A DNA stretch of 42,490 nt from the NCBI GenBank assembly GCA_944322685.1, contig CALUPP010000009.1, positions 1-42,490 on the forward strand, written 5' to 3'. Shown here one piece after another: positions 17,350 to 27,563 of this stretch. The notes below the pieces were generated by a model. It was not told the origin of the DNA and searched no databases. It saw nothing but the letters and a program-made list of their open reading frames with translations. Position 1 is the first letter of the stretch. Each line of letters opens with the position of its first letter. The stretch is from Candidatus Gastranaerophilales bacterium (GTDB taxonomy: Bacteria > Cyanobacteriota > Vampirovibrionia > Gastranaerophilales > Gastranaerophilaceae). A program made the translations under genes and the position numbers.

Positions 17350-19968
17350 ATGAAAAGAAATAAAATTATATTATTGATGATGTTTTTTCTTCTTTCTGTC
17401 TCGCAGTGTCGTGCAAATACAATTGATGTCGGTTCATTTTATTCTTTGATGAACACTGCGCTGCAAGACGGCGATGTTTTTAATATTACGGATGATTTGG
17501 ATTCTGATGAAAGTATCGGGCAGCATTTTTATAATTACGATATAAATTTTGACGGAAATTATTACTCAATAGACGGAAATATGACTTATGGTGGGTTTAT
17601 TTTGAGTAAGAATAATGATTTTTCTGAAATTACAATCAGAAATTGTCAGGGACAGGCGTATCAGGGTTCAAATTTTGCCGGTGCCATTTTTAACAGCGGC
17701 GGGCAAACAGAGATTTATTCATCCAATTTTTATGGTAATTTTGTAGATTCCGGAACGATAAATTTTGGGGTTGCAGGTGCTGTTTACAATTTGTTCGGAG
17801 GTTTAATTGCGATTGAAAATTCCAGTTTCGAAAATAATTATACATCCGGTGCCGGTGCTTACGGAGGATCTGTTGCAAACGGATATAATGACAATGGTAC
17901 AGCAGAAATGACTGTCAATAATACGCAATTTAAAAATAATCATGCACAGGCAGATGTTTTTGCGCGTGGCGGTGCCATGTATAATAATGGCATAATCTCT
18001 GTTAATAGTGCTTCTTTTGAACAAAACTATGTTCAAGCAAACGGCGGGGATCGAAACCAGCCGTTCATTTATGGCGGCGCTGTTGATAATGACGGCGAAA
18101 TGAAAATAGAAAACGGCAATTTTGCTGGAAATTATGCTCTTGGCACGCAAACTTCGGCTGCATTTGGGGGTGCGGTGTATAATAATAAAAATTTGACTAT
18201 TGTGAATTCTGTGTTTGACGGAAATTATATTGATTCAGAGGGGTTTGGCTATGGCGGTGCGATTTATAACAATTCCGGCGCAAATTTAACCCTTGAAAAC
18301 TCAATTTTAGAGAATAACAGCCTTTCTTCTTCGCTAATCGACGGCGACGGCGGTGCTGTTTATAATTCCGGAGTACTCAATTTGAATAATACGACATTTC
18401 AGAATAATCACGGAAAAAATGCAGAAAATAACGACATTTTTAACGCTCCGACCGGAATTGTTAATTTTTTAGGCGGCGGAACTAACAATATTCGCAGCGG
18501 AATAAAAGGAACAGGCACAATAAATAAAAATGACGGCGGAGAACTGAATCTTGGCGGAAATAATGCGGAATTCAGCGGAAATTTTAACTTTTCTCAAGGA
18601 ACATTGAATCTTCTTGCACAAAGCTCCTATTTTAGCGCTTCAAATACATCATTGGGCAATGGGGTTAACTTCAATATGGTGAATTCTGAGATTAATAATA
18701 TAAATTTTGGAGCACTGGATGCAAACGGCACCGCAAATATTTTTGCGGATATGGATTTTAATACCAATACGATGGACAGAATCAACGCAAACTCCTTTTC
18801 CGGAGGCGGAAATTTGCTTGTTTCCGGCTTAAATTTCATTGGCGCGCCCTCTGCCCCCGAAATTTCGATTCCCTTTGCCGATGACGTGCTCAAAAACCAT
18901 GTAAGCTATAACGGAAGCGTTCTTGGTACTCCGATTTATGATTACAGCGTTTCTTACGATGCATCTGACGGGAATTTCGAGCTGTCGCGGCTTGGTTTTA
19001 ATTCTGCGATTTTATCCTCGGAGGTTGCTGCCCAGCTGGCGGGATATTTGACACAAATTGACACATATCGCAATATTTTTGAAAATTTAGATATGGTAAT
19101 GCTGACTCCTCCTGAAAATAGGGCCGGTTTTGGTAATTTGAATAAAATTGCGGCATCAAACGGAAACTTTACCTTTTCGCCTTTTGCAATGCCCGAACAA
19201 AACAACGGAATCTGGTTCAAACCCTACTCAACATTTGAATCAGTCGGGCTAAAAAACGGCCCTCGCGTTTCAAATGTCAGCTACGGCAGCCTTGTTGGTG
19301 CGGAAAGCGGCTTAAAACGCCTAAAACGCGGCTGGTATGGTTTATATGGTGTTTATGCTGCTTATAACGGATCACATCAGGCCTTTCAGGGAAACAGTAT
19401 TTATAATAACGGAGGACTTGGGGGCGTTTACGGGGCGTTTTACCGCGGGAATTTCTTTACCGTATGGACTGCTAACGCAGGTGCAAGTTCTTCCGAGGCA
19501 AATACGGGCTTTGGCAGGGATAACTTTGCTATGTTTAACACCGGAATTGCGCAAATGTCCGGGTATAATTGGCAAACTTTAAAAAGAAAACTGATAATCC
19601 AGCCGCGAATAATAGCTTCTTACTCTTTTATTAACACTTTCAGCTATACAACGGCTTCTAACGTCAATATAAACACCCGTCCGCTCAATGCCCTGCAAAT
19701 CGAGCCTGGAATAAAACTAATCGGCAATTTTAAGGACTTTTTTCAGCCTTATTTAGCAGTTTCTGTTGTGTGGAACATAATCGACAGCGCAAAATTCAAG
19801 GCAAATGACGTTTATTTGCCTGATCTCTCCGTAAAACCTTTTGTTCAGTATGGAGCCGGTGTTCAAAAGCGATGGAATGACCGATTTACCTGCTTTTTTG
19901 AAACCATGCTGCGAAATGGCGGCAGAAACGGTGTTGCACTTCTGCTTGGAATGAGAATAACAATTTAG
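17350..19968 (+). CDS. Autotransporter-like beta-helix adhesin
   Basis: This 872-residue protein starts with a signal peptide (KRNKIILLMMFFLLSVSQ, cleavage near residue 23). From about 95 to 340 it carries seven to eight imperfect repeats with the core GGAVYN and a following xIxxSxFxxN, the polymorphic outer-membrane/beta-helix type. The C-terminal 270 residues (from NGIWFKPYSTFES) alternate as amphipathic strands, as in an autotransporter barrel. The last residues are GMRITI rather than the common terminal Phe or Trp. The passenger should be displayed on the cell surface. A 12-bp palindrome AGAATATATTCT at 17311-17322 lies 28 bp upstream. Asn/Gly-rich composition sets it apart from its neighbours. 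Confidence 0.82.
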   Translation: MKRNKIILLMMFFLLSVSQCRANTIDVGSFYSLMNTALQDGDVFNITDDLDSDESIGQHFYNYDINFDGNYYSIDGNMTYGGFILSKNNDFSEITIRNCQGQAYQGSNFAGAIFNSGGQTEIYSSNFYGNFVDSGTINFGVAGAVYNLFGGLIAIENSSFENNYTSGAGAYGGSVANGYNDNGTAEMTVNNTQFKNNHAQADVFARGGAMYNNGIISVNSASFEQNYVQANGGDRNQPFIYGGAVDNDGEMKIENGNFAGNYALGTQTSAAFGGAVYNNKNLTIVNSVFDGNYIDSEGFGYGGAIYNNSGANLTLENSILENNSLSSSLIDGDGGAVYNSGVLNLNNTTFQNNHGKNAENNDIFNAPTGIVNFLGGGTNNIRSGIKGTGTINKNDGGELNLGGNNAEFSGNFNFSQGTLNLLAQSSYFSASNTSLGNGVNFNMVNSEINNINFGALDANGTANIFADMDFNTNTMDRINANSFSGGGNLLVSGLNFIGAPSAPEISIPFADDVLKNHVSYNGSVLGTPIYDYSVSYDASDGNFELSRLGFNSAILSSEVAAQLAGYLTQIDTYRNIFENLDMVMLTPPENRAGFGNLNKIAASNGNFTFSPFAMPEQNNGIWFKPYSTFESVGLKNGPRVSNVSYGSLVGAESGLKRLKRGWYGLYGVYAAYNGSHQAFQGNSIYNNGGLGGVYGAFYRGNFFTVWTANAGASSSEANTGFGRDNFAMFNTGIAQMSGYNWQTLKRKLIIQPRIIASYSFINTFSYTTASNVNINTRPLNALQIEPGIKLIGNFKDFFQPYLAVSVVWNIIDSAKFKANDVYLPDLSVKPFVQYGAGVQKRWNDRFTCFFETMLRNGGRNGVALLLGMRITI

Positions 19969-20096
19969 CGCGCGCATTTAACCCAATATTCCGGTGCATC
20001 CGTGCATAATTGTAAGAATATCATCCAATAATGCTGATTTTTGACGCAAAACTGTTTTCTGCAAAGATTTTTGGCCGTTTGAGCCTGTTTTAACCG

Positions 20097-22916
20097 CTAG
20101 TTTTGGCTATTTTTGTTTTCTTTGTTTGCTCCGCAGCAGTTTTTGTATTTTTTTCCGCTTCCGCAAGGGCAAGGGTCGTTTCTGCCGATTTTTTCAGTCG
20201 CTTTGTAGGGCATTGTTGGCTCGTCTTCGTCCTCGGATTCCGGCTGGAAGCTCTCTGCTGCCTGCGAAAGCTGGGTTCTGATGACGTTGTCTTCTCGTCT
20301 GTCCACGATTTGCACACCGAACCTTGTTCTGAACAGATATTTTACGGTTTCTGACTGGATTTCGTACATCATGTTATTGAAAAGGTCATAGGCCTCTTTT
20401 TTGTACTCAATAAGCGGGTCTTTTTGCCCGTAAGCCCTCAAACCGATGCCGTCTCGCAGCATATCGATGTTGTGCAGGTGGTCAATCCACTTATTGTCAA
20501 CAACGCGTAAAAGAATGTCTTTTTCAATGTTTCTCATGACGTTGTTTGAGGTAAAAGGTTCTTCGCGAAGGAAATTTTCGTCATATTGCGATGCAATATC
20601 GTTATAAAAACCGACGGTCTTTTCTTCATGGTCGCGGTAGGCCATAACCGCAAGATGTTTGAGTTTTTCGTATATTCCCTCGTAATCAAGCCCCTGGATA
20701 TTCTTAACTTCAAGGTAAGAAAGCTGCGGAATGAGCGAATGAACCTCTCTCATCATGGCCGCGAGGTCGTCATAGATGAATTCCTGAGGATTCATGCCCG
20801 GAGCAACGTAGCTTTTTATGATTCTGTCGATTTCCCGCTCAATCATATACGCAATGTCGCCCGACAGGTTGTCGCCGGCCAGAACGCGTCTGCGCTGGCT
20901 GTAAAATTTCTCACGCTGCACATTCATTACGTCATCGTACTCAAGAACGCTCTTTCTGATGTCAAAATGGTAAGTTTCGACCTTTTTCTGTGCGGAGGCA
21001 ATCTGGCGCGTAATCATCGGGTGCTCAATGGCCATATCTTCGTCTGCATTTAGCGTGTCCATAAGATTTATGATGTGCTGGCCGCCAAATATCCTCATCA
21101 AATCGTCTTCAAGCGAAAGAAAGAACCTTGTTGAGCCCGGATCTCCCTGACGTGCGGCACGGCCGCGGAGCTGGTTGTCAATACGGCGTGATTCGTGGCG
21201 TTCCGTGCCGATTACGTGGAGCCCGCCCGCTTGTACTACCAGTTTATGCTCTTTTTCCGTCAGTGCGCGCGCTGAAGCGAGCGCTTCATTTTTTCTTTCT
21301 TCATAATCCGGCGTATTTTCCGGAGAAAGGTTTTTTGCCTCAAGTTCTTCTTTTGCAAGGTATTCCGGGTTGCCTCCGAGCAAAATGTCGGTTCCTCGGC
21401 CCGCCATGTTCGTCGCAATTGTTACCGCGCCCACACGTCCGGCCTGTGCGATAATATATGCTTCTTTTTCGTGGTGTTTTGCGTTCAAAATGTTGTGTTT
21501 TACGCCTTTTTGACGCAAAAGCGATGATAAATATTCAGATTTGTCGATACTGATTGTTCCGACAAGAACCGGGCGGCCTTTTTCGTGCATTTTGATGATT
21601 TCGTCAACAACCGCAAGGTATTTCTGTTTTTGCGTTTTGTAAATAACGTCCGGCATGTCAATCCTGATATCGGTTTTGTTTGTGGGGATAGAAGTAACCT
21701 CAAGATTGTAAATTTTGCCGAATTCGGCTTCTTCGGTCATCGCAGTACCGGTCATGCCTGAAAGTTTTGGGTAAAGCCTGAAAAGATTCTGAAAAGTAAT
21801 GCTCGCAAGGGTTTGCGTTTCATCCTGAATTTTTGCGCCCTCTTTTGCTTCCACAGCCTGATGCAGCCCGTCCGACCAGCGCCGTCCTTCCATCAGACGC
21901 CCGGTAAATTCGTCAACAATAACGACTTCGCCGTTTTTTATTACGTAATCCGTGTCTTTCTGGTAAAGTTCTTTTGCTTTTAGCGCCTGCAAAAGGTGAT
22001 GAGCGTATTGATTTTCCACATCGAACAAATCAGAAATATTCAAAAGCTCCTCAGCATGGTCAATCCCGTCTTCTGTGAGGATAATGTTTTTATTTTTCTC
22101 GTCAACTTCGTAATCAACGTCTTTTTTCATCTGCGGCGCGACTTTTGCCATTGTTCTGTACAATTCGGCAGATTTTTCGAGCCTTCCGCTGATGATTAGC
22201 GGCGTTCTTGCTTCGTCAATCAAAATACTGTCAACTTCGTCGATAATGGCGTAGTTATACGGCCTTTGAACGCACTGGTCAAGGCTTCCGGCCATATTGT
22301 CGCGCAAATAGTCAAATCCGAACTCATTGTTCGTTCCGTAAGTGATATCGCAGGCATAAGCCTCTTTTTTGCGCTCAAATTCATTGTAATCGCGGTTGTT
22401 TGAAAGAACTACTCCGACGGTTAGCCCGAGAAAGCGGAAAATTTTGCCCATCCATTCGCTGTCGCGCTTTGCCAGGTAGTCGTTTACGGTAATTATGTGC
22501 ACGCCTTTGCCCGTGAGCGCGTTCAGGTAAGCAGGGAGCGTCGCTACGAGCGTTTTGCCCTCACCGGTTCTCATTTCTGCGATGTGCCCGTTATGCAGGA
22601 AGTAGCCGCCTATCAGCTGAACGTCAAAATGGCGCATATTCAGCACTCTTTTGCCCGCTTCTCTTACTACTGCGAACGCTTCAGGCAAAATCTTGTCCAG
22701 TGCTGCTTTTTCAAGTGCTCTGTCGCGTTTCGGGTCGGTTGATGTTTCGCGATTATTTAAAAATTCTTTAAATTCTGCTGTTTTTTCTCGCAGCTGGTCA
22801 TCCGTAAGCTGTTCAAATTCGGGTTCAAGAGCGTTTATATGCTCGATTATCGGCATAATCCTTTTGACCTTTTTTTCATTCGGATCGCCTAGTAGTTTCA
22901 ACAATAAATTTATCAT
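20097..22916 (-). CDS. secA: Preprotein translocase ATPase SecA
   Basis: This 939-residue motor drives Sec-dependent export with SecYEG. Walker A reads MRTGEGKTLVA and the DEAD-type box reads DEVDSILIDEARTPLI. The helicase motif TNMAGRGTDILLGGNP, the preprotein cross-linking region and the C-terminal zinc finger with CPCGSGKKYKNCC are all intact. The length is normal for SecA with a short extra insert. The leader on the reverse strand contains copy 1 of the hairpin element, 127 nt upstream of the ATG. A GGGAT-type weak ribosome-binding site precedes the start. Confidence 0.97.
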   Translation of the reverse strand: MINLLLKLLGDPNEKKVKRIMPIIEHINALEPEFEQLTDDQLREKTAEFKEFLNNRETSTDPKRDRALEKAALDKILPEAFAVVREAGKRVLNMRHFDVQLIGGYFLHNGHIAEMRTGEGKTLVATLPAYLNALTGKGVHIITVNDYLAKRDSEWMGKIFRFLGLTVGVVLSNNRDYNEFERKKEAYACDITYGTNNEFGFDYLRDNMAGSLDQCVQRPYNYAIIDEVDSILIDEARTPLIISGRLEKSAELYRTMAKVAPQMKKDVDYEVDEKNKNIILTEDGIDHAEELLNISDLFDVENQYAHHLLQALKAKELYQKDTDYVIKNGEVVIVDEFTGRLMEGRRWSDGLHQAVEAKEGAKIQDETQTLASITFQNLFRLYPKLSGMTGTAMTEEAEFGKIYNLEVTSIPTNKTDIRIDMPDVIYKTQKQKYLAVVDEIIKMHEKGRPVLVGTISIDKSEYLSSLLRQKGVKHNILNAKHHEKEAYIIAQAGRVGAVTIATNMAGRGTDILLGGNPEYLAKEELEAKNLSPENTPDYEERKNEALASARALTEKEHKLVVQAGGLHVIGTERHESRRIDNQLRGRAARQGDPGSTRFFLSLEDDLMRIFGGQHIINLMDTLNADEDMAIEHPMITRQIASAQKKVETYHFDIRKSVLEYDDVMNVQREKFYSQRRRVLAGDNLSGDIAYMIEREIDRIIKSYVAPGMNPQEFIYDDLAAMMREVHSLIPQLSYLEVKNIQGLDYEGIYEKLKHLAVMAYRDHEEKTVGFYNDIASQYDENFLREEPFTSNNVMRNIEKDILLRVVDNKWIDHLHNIDMLRDGIGLRAYGQKDPLIEYKKEAYDLFNNMMYEIQSETVKYLFRTRFGVQIVDRREDNVIRTQLSQAAESFQPESEDEDEPTMPYKATEKIGRNDPCPCGSGKKYKNCCGANKENKNSQN

Positions 22917-23042
22917 TATAAAATATCCCTCAAGTCTTCCTTTTGCACAAATTCTATCACAAGCATAAAAATTTTTATAGCCCGAGTGTGCTAGGCCGGT
23001 TTTTTATGTTTTTTGTTGTGCTCGGCAGTTAATTGTGATAAG

Positions 23043-23160
23043 AAAAGGTCTGTTTTTTCTTTGTAGTGACTATGGGGGAGGGCTCTAAAATTGTTAAAAA
23101 TGTCAATCAATCCCCGAATGCCCGGAGGAATCGGAACGGAAAAGGAAAAACAGACCTTTT
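23043..23160 (-). repeat. Hairpin element copy 1 (conserved 17 x 17 internal loop)
   Basis: The ends AAAAGGTCTGTTTTT (23043-23057) and AAAAACAGACCTTTT (23146-23160) are a perfect 15-bp inverted repeat, extended to a 20-bp outer stem with one mismatch. Inside, read on the reverse strand, come CTTT, TCCGTTCCGATTCCTCC, a GGGC/GCCC inner stem around a variable tip, then TCCCCCATAGTCACTAC and AAAG. The two 17-base blocks face each other as an internal loop. It lies between the rpoD terminator and secA, in the same orientation as secA. Confidence 0.8.
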
Positions 23161-23193
23161 CGCCTTTAATATATTCTTTGCAATAACCATACT

Positions 23194-23220
23194 AAAAAAC
23201 CCCTTGAAAAAGGGGTTTTT
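23194..23220 (-). terminator. Rho-independent terminator of dnaG-rpoD
   Basis: On the reverse strand AAAAACCCCTTTTTC leads into AAGGGGTTTTTT: a stem of CCCCTT with AAGGGG flanked by A and T runs, 14 bp after the rpoD stop. The symmetry means it could also work in the other direction. Confidence 0.9.
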
Positions 23221-23233
23221 AAATCTTAAATTA

Positions 23234-24310
23234 TTAAACTTCGACATATTCGCGAAGACGTTTGCTTCTGTTGGGGTGGCGGAGCTTTCTCAGCGCTTTT
23301 GCTTCGATTTGTCTGATACGTTCGCGTGTAACGCCGAAAAGCTGGCCCACTTCTTCAAGTGTTCTCTGGCGTCCGTCGTCCATTCCGAAGCGAAGTCTTA
23401 AAACATCGCGTTCGCGGGGCGAAAGACCGCTCAAAACTTCCGCAAGATCCTCTCTGAGAAGCTCATGAGCAACGGTTTTTACCGGTGCGTCAGCGTCTTT
23501 GTCCTCAATAAAGTCGCCGAGCCTTGAATCTTCCTCTTTTCCGATAGGTGTTTCAAGTGAAAGCGGTTCTTGAGCAACTTTTATGATTTCTCTGAGTTTT
23601 GAAATCGAAATGCTCATTTCCTGTGCAAGTTCTTCTTCAGTGGGCTTTCTTGAGAGCTCCTGAGCGAGCTTTCTTGTGACTTTTTTGAGTTTGTTAATGG
23701 TTTCAACCATGTGAACGGGGATTCTGATGGTTCTTGCCTGGTCAGCGATGGCTCTTGTGATTGCTTGTCTAATCCACCATGTCGCGTAAGTTGAGAATTT
23801 GTAGCCTCTTTCGTGGTCAAATTTTTCAGCTGCACGAATTAGGCCTAAATTCCCCTCTTGAATAAGGTCCAAGAACAACATTCCGCGTCCTACGTATTTT
23901 TTTGCAATAGAAACAACGAGTCTGAGGTTCGCCTGAACGAGTTTTCTTTTTGCAACGGCACCGACATTTCCGCCTTGAATGATTTTACGTGCAAGATCAA
24001 TTTCTTCTTCTGCTGTGAGCAGTTTTATTCTTCCGATTTCACGAAGATACATTCTTACGGGGTCGTCGAGTGAAATTCCGCGCGGAACTGTAACGTCAGC
24101 GTTTTCGTCGGATTCTTCATCTTCATCAGTTGACTGTACATAAATGTCGTCTGCTGCGATTGCGCTGGATTTGCCTATAACAACGTCCATATTTTCGGCT
24201 ACGATTGTTTCAGGCTCACTGAACAAATCATCTCCGCCCACATCATCATGAAGTTCTTCTTCGTCGATTATGCTTACGAGTGATTTGTCTGACATTCTTT
24301 TTCTACTCAT
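23234..24310 (-). CDS. rpoD: Principal RNA polymerase sigma factor (sigma-70 family)
   Basis: This 358-residue sigma factor has an acidic N-terminal stretch in place of a full region 1.1. Region 1.2 begins [12 protein letters not shown], and region 2 includes [17 protein letters not shown] and [10 protein letters not shown]. Region 3 lies at [13 protein letters not shown], and region 4.2 carries [21 protein letters not shown]. It recognises housekeeping promoters. Its start codon shares one base with the dnaG stop (TAATG), giving the classical dnaG-rpoD arrangement. A strong terminator follows 14 bp after the stop. Confidence 0.96.
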   Translation of the reverse strand: MSRKRMSDKSLVSIIDEEELHDDVGGDDLFSEPETIVAENMDVVIGKSSAIAADDIYVQSTDEDEESDENADVTVPRGISLDDPVRMYLREIGRIKLLTAEEEIDLARKIIQGGNVGAVAKRKLVQANLRLVVSIAKKYVGRGMLFLDLIQEGNLGLIRAAEKFDHERGYKFSTYATWWIRQAITRAIADQARTIRIPVHMVETINKLKKVTRKLAQELSRKPTEEELAQEMSISISKLREIIKVAQEPLSLETPIGKEEDSRLGDFIEDKDADAPVKTVAHELLREDLAEVLSGLSPRERDVLRLRFGMDDGRQRTLEEVGQLFGVTRERIRQIEAKALRKLRHPNRSKRLREYVEV

Positions 24311-26190
24311 TAATTGTCTCCAGTTCTTTGCTTGTTTTTAATTTTTTCTCTTAGCTGCATTTGAATTTGGACTGCTTGAAGCTCGTCGTCGTTTGCTTCT
24401 TTGTATTGGTTTTGCAATTGTTTTTGAGCTTCTTTTATTTTGAAAGTTTTTATTCTGTCAATGTTCTCTTCAATCGCTATTTTAAAATCCTTATCTGACA
24501 GGTTTTTAAAGCTGTCGGATAAGTATATCAAATCTGTTATAATTTCTTTGAGTTCATTGTCCTCGGCAAATTCTGTGTACAGGGTTTCGGTTAATTCTTT
24601 AACATTATTTACCGCTTGGGTCAATTTGTCAATTGTATTTTTTACAATTATTAACTTATCATTTGTAAATTCGATTTCTTTTAAAATATTATTCAGGGTT
24701 TGAAAATTGATAGAACTTTCATTTACTAAATACATGGACAATAAATTTTTTTGCGCTTTTTCCGAAATATTTAAACTTTTCTTTACAATTGGCTTTTTTT
24801 CTTGAGAATATTGGGGCTTTGGGGTGTTAACTTGTAAAAATAACACTTTTTTCAAGGAGTTTTCATCAATTTCAAGCTGAGTTGCGACGATTTTCACGTA
24901 TTCGTCACGCACGATTGTGTTGTTTATCTCTTGTAAATATGGCACAACCTGCTTTACGAGGTCATTTTTTTCAAGCGGTGTCATTTTGGGCTTTTTATTT
25001 TTCAAAACCTGGTTAATCTGAAAATCAATGAGCAGCTGGGCCGATTCTACATATTTTTTGTACTCATCTGAGCCGTGTTCTCTGATGAATTCGTCGGGAT
25101 CTTTGCCGTCCGGGGGTGTGATTACGCGGATTTCGCACGCATAGCGGTCGTTATTGACCATGTTGAAGCTTTCATCGTACTGTTTTATGTTGCCGAGCCC
25201 CGTAAAAGCTTCTTTAATTGTTTCTGCACCGCGTTCCGTAGCTTTTCTGCCCGCTCCGTCCGAGTCGAACGCGAGAAATATTCTTCTTGAGGCGCTGTAT
25301 CGCGAAATCATCTTCACATGGTTTTCGGTCAGCGCTGTTCCGCACGCTCCCACGGCATTTTCTACGCCGTTGACCTGCGCTGATATTACATCAAAATAAC
25401 CCTCCATGATTATTACGGAATCTTCTTTTTTTATTGCTTCTTTTGCCTGATAAAGCCCGTATAAAATCTGACTTTTGTTATAAACAAGGGATTCTGCGGA
25501 GTTCAGATATTTTGGGTTACCGTCTTTTTCAAGGGTTCTTGCTCCGAATGCCACAACATTACCTTTTTCGTCAAAAATCGGAATCATAAGTCTGTTTTTG
25601 AAGCGGTCAACATAACCCCTGTCGCGGTCGCGTTTTATTACCAGGCCGGCTTTTTCCAGAATTTCAATATTGTATTTTTTGAGCAGTTTTTTGTGCAAAT
25701 CTTCGTAGCTGTCCTTAGAAACGCCCAATTTATATTTATAAATAACATCATCACCGAAACCACGTTTTTGCAGGTACTTGTATGCTTCGCAATTTTTGTC
25801 CGAGAGGAGATTTTCCGTGTAATAGTCCGCTGCGGCGAGCAGAGCGTCGCACATTTGCTGCTTCAGGCTTTGATTTGCGTCTGAATATTGCTTTGGCAGC
25901 TCGATTCCGAGGATTTCAGCCTGCTCTTTGACGACTTCGTTGAAAGATTGGTTGTTGATTTTCATCAAAAAGCTCAAAACATCCCCGCCTTCGCCGCAGC
26001 CAAAGCATTTGTAAATCTGTTTTTGCGCATTTACGCTGAAGGAGGGGGTTTTTTCATTGTGAAACGGGCACAATCCCCAATAATTGTTACCGGTTTTCTT
26101 TAAAATAACCCTTCTTGAAACGACGTCGACTATGTCCAGCCGGTCTTTTATTTGCGATACGACATCTCTGTAAGTAATTTCGTTGCTCAT
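24310..26190 (-). CDS. dnaG: DNA primase
   Basis: This 626-residue primase makes RNA primers for replication. The CHC2 zinc finger is Cys41, His44, Cys62 and Cys65 ([11 protein letters not shown] ... CFGCGEGG). The RNA polymerase core and TOPRIM domain contain IIMEGYFDV and [10 protein letters not shown]. The C-terminal third is Lys/Glu-rich and helical, where DnaB helicase binds. It is followed directly by rpoD. No ribosome-binding site is seen before the ATG; an extended -10 sits only 8 nt upstream. Confidence 0.96.
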   Translation of the reverse strand: MSNEITYRDVVSQIKDRLDIVDVVSRRVILKKTGNNYWGLCPFHNEKTPSFSVNAQKQIYKCFGCGEGGDVLSFLMKINNQSFNEVVKEQAEILGIELPKQYSDANQSLKQQMCDALLAAADYYTENLLSDKNCEAYKYLQKRGFGDDVIYKYKLGVSKDSYEDLHKKLLKKYNIEILEKAGLVIKRDRDRGYVDRFKNRLMIPIFDEKGNVVAFGARTLEKDGNPKYLNSAESLVYNKSQILYGLYQAKEAIKKEDSVIIMEGYFDVISAQVNGVENAVGACGTALTENHVKMISRYSASRRIFLAFDSDGAGRKATERGAETIKEAFTGLGNIKQYDESFNMVNNDRYACEIRVITPPDGKDPDEFIREHGSDEYKKYVESAQLLIDFQINQVLKNKKPKMTPLEKNDLVKQVVPYLQEINNTIVRDEYVKIVATQLEIDENSLKKVLFLQVNTPKPQYSQEKKPIVKKSLNISEKAQKNLLSMYLVNESSINFQTLNNILKEIEFTNDKLIIVKNTIDKLTQAVNNVKELTETLYTEFAEDNELKEIITDLIYLSDSFKNLSDKDFKIAIEENIDRIKTFKIKEAQKQLQNQYKEANDDELQAVQIQMQLREKIKNKQRTGDN

Positions 26191-26198
26191 TTGGTAAA

Positions 26199-26207
26199 AT
26201 TATAGCA
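26199..26207 (-). promoter_or_regulatory. Extended -10 promoter of dnaG
   Basis: The reverse strand reads TGCTATAAT ending 8 nt before the dnaG ATG. The -35 position (17-nt spacer) holds TTCAAC, a weak match, so the TGn extension would compensate. Transcription would start within about 2 nt of the ATG, giving a leaderless or near-leaderless message, consistent with the missing ribosome-binding site. Confidence 0.55.
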
Positions 26208-26264
26208 TGTCAAAAAAAATAGTTGAATTTTTGTGCCAGAAACTCCATGAGTACTTTTTGCTTA

Positions 26265-26570
26265 TTAGTTAAATGTTGTTTTATCCCAATCCAGTGACAA
26301 ATCTTTAAAGGTCGGGTTATTTTGTTTTATCAGGTTGATTTTCCAAGTCCTGTGCCAGTTTTTTAGTTGTTTTTCTCTTTTTATTGCATCTTGAATTGAT
26401 TCGGTTTGTTCAAAGTAGACGAGTTTTGTTGTATTGTAAATGTAAGAAAAGCCTTTAATAAGCTTGTTTTTGTGTTCATGAAGCCTTTTGGCCAAATTAC
26501 TGGTAACTCCAATGTAAAAAGTTGTATTTGCTTTATTTGCTAGGATATATACAGCGCAATTTTTATTCAT
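26265..26570 (-). CDS. GIY-YIG domain protein
   Basis: This 101-residue protein consists of one GIY-YIG nuclease fold. The paired motif reads VYILANK ... FYIGVT, followed by the conserved Arg of NLAKRLHEH and the Glu of AIKREKQLKNW. It belongs to the short YhbQ/UPF0213-type group whose cellular role is unsettled; many copies are linked to DNA repair or mobile DNA. It stands beside a block of tandem 95-bp repeats, which suits an accessory locus. The gap 26191-26264 upstream of dnaG shows nothing else. Confidence 0.85.
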   Translation of the reverse strand: MNKNCAVYILANKANTTFYIGVTSNLAKRLHEHKNKLIKGFSYIYNTTKLVYFEQTESIQDAIKREKQLKNWHRTWKINLIKQNNPTFKDLSLDWDKTTFN

Positions 26571-26590
26571 TGCTTAATTATAGCGTTCTT

Positions 26591-26846
26591 GCGATTCCGA
26601 AACAAGTTCGGAATGACGATATGAAGTACGGCAGCCCTGAAAATGCTTCATATGTGCCCAAATTATGAAATTGAGCATTGCCTGTGCGATTTTGAAACAA
26701 GTTCGGAATGACGATATGAAGTACGGCAGCCCTGAAAATGCTTCATATGTGCCCAAATTATGAATATGGGCATTGCCTGTGCGATTTTGAAACAAGTTCG
26801 GAATGACGATATAAAATACTGTCACCCTGAACTTGTTTCAGGGTCG
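26591..26846. repeat. 95-bp tandem repeats with GAACTTGTTTC palindromes
   Basis: A 95-bp unit starting GCGATTCCGAAACAAGTTCG begins at 26591, recurs nearly identically at 26686 and starts again at 26781 before diverging after about 32 bp. Each full unit holds a hairpin with ATATGAAG/CTTCATAT arms. The first unit begins with the palindrome ATTCCGAA/TTCGGAAT. The block ends with CCTGAACTTGTTTCAGG at 26826-26842. The unit is too long and has no unique spacers, so it is not a CRISPR. No credible gene lies here. Confidence 0.85.
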
Positions 26847-26882
26847 CAAGATTAGTGAATTTTTTCATGATATTTTATTAAC

Positions 26883-27563
26883 ATGACAAACTTCGATTTT
26901 TTGAAAAATATTGATAAAAACCTGTTTGAAATAGCAAAAGAAGCGGAAAAGTTGTACGTGGATGAGTATTTTGAGCAGTGTATGACCCAGACAAGGCGCC
27001 TTGGCGAGAATATTTGCCGATTGATTCTAAAAGATAAGGCTCAAAGCTCGGATTCGTTTGATGACATGATAGAAATGCTGAAAGACAAATCCTCGGGCAG
27101 CGTAAGAGAAAAGGAGTTTATTGAGGACTTGTATTTTTTAAAAAGGGCCGGAAATCTTTCTACGCATTCAACAAAAGTAAAAAAAGACGGCATAACGGCG
27201 CTTGAATGCTTGCAGAGGGCTTTTGAGGCGAGTATTAATTATGCATTAGCCAAAAAAGGCCCCGATTCAAAGATTGCGGCGCTGTGCTACGATGAAGAAC
27301 TGCTCGTTACCGGCAAAAGGGGAAGCGCAAATAAGTCATTGAAGCAAAAATATCTTGAAAAAAAGGAAAAATCCAAAGAATCTTCGCCAAAACGCACCAA
27401 ATCAAGGTCAATTGCTTCAAGAAAGCCGGTTGTGCAGGAAAAAAGGAATTTTGTGCCGTCCGAATTCGCGGCAAAAATCCAGCGGTTTTTTATGATTGCG
27501 CTTTTCTGGATGATTATGATTTTTGGCGTTGTTGTGTATTTTTCGAGATTTTTTCAAAAATAA
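26883..27563 (+). CDS. DUF4145-like protein with C-terminal membrane anchor
   Basis: This 226-residue protein has an N-terminal all-helical domain of about 125 residues (AKEAEKLYVDEYFEQCMTQT, then RRLGENICRLIL and RAGNLSTHSTKVKK). It matches the DUF4145 pattern found alone or at the front of type I restriction HsdR subunits. A charged Lys/Ser/Arg linker (about 150-190) and one membrane segment near the C-terminus (about 203-221) follow. The bulk should be cytoplasmic, tethered by its tail. Function is unknown. It converges with the SRP RNA gene, its stop codon touching the RNA's T-rich tail. Confidence 0.7.
   Translation: MTNFDFLKNIDKNLFEIAKEAEKLYVDEYFEQCMTQTRRLGENICRLILKDKAQSSDSFDDMIEMLKDKSSGSVREKEFIEDLYFLKRAGNLSTHSTKVKKDGITALECLQRAFEASINYALAKKGPDSKIAALCYDEELLVTGKRGSANKSLKQKYLEKKEKSKESSPKRTKSRSIASRKPVVQEKRNFVPSEFAAKIQRFFMIALFWMIMIFGVVVYFSRFFQK

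Noticed and set aside
26574-26825. Reverse 83-codon ORF in the 95-bp repeats
   Set aside because: It is a translation of the repeats, with the same peptide phrases recurring in shifted frames, and has no ribosome-binding site.
26591-26846. CRISPR array
   Set aside because: The unit is 95 bp with no unique spacers and no cas genes nearby; it is a plain tandem repeat.
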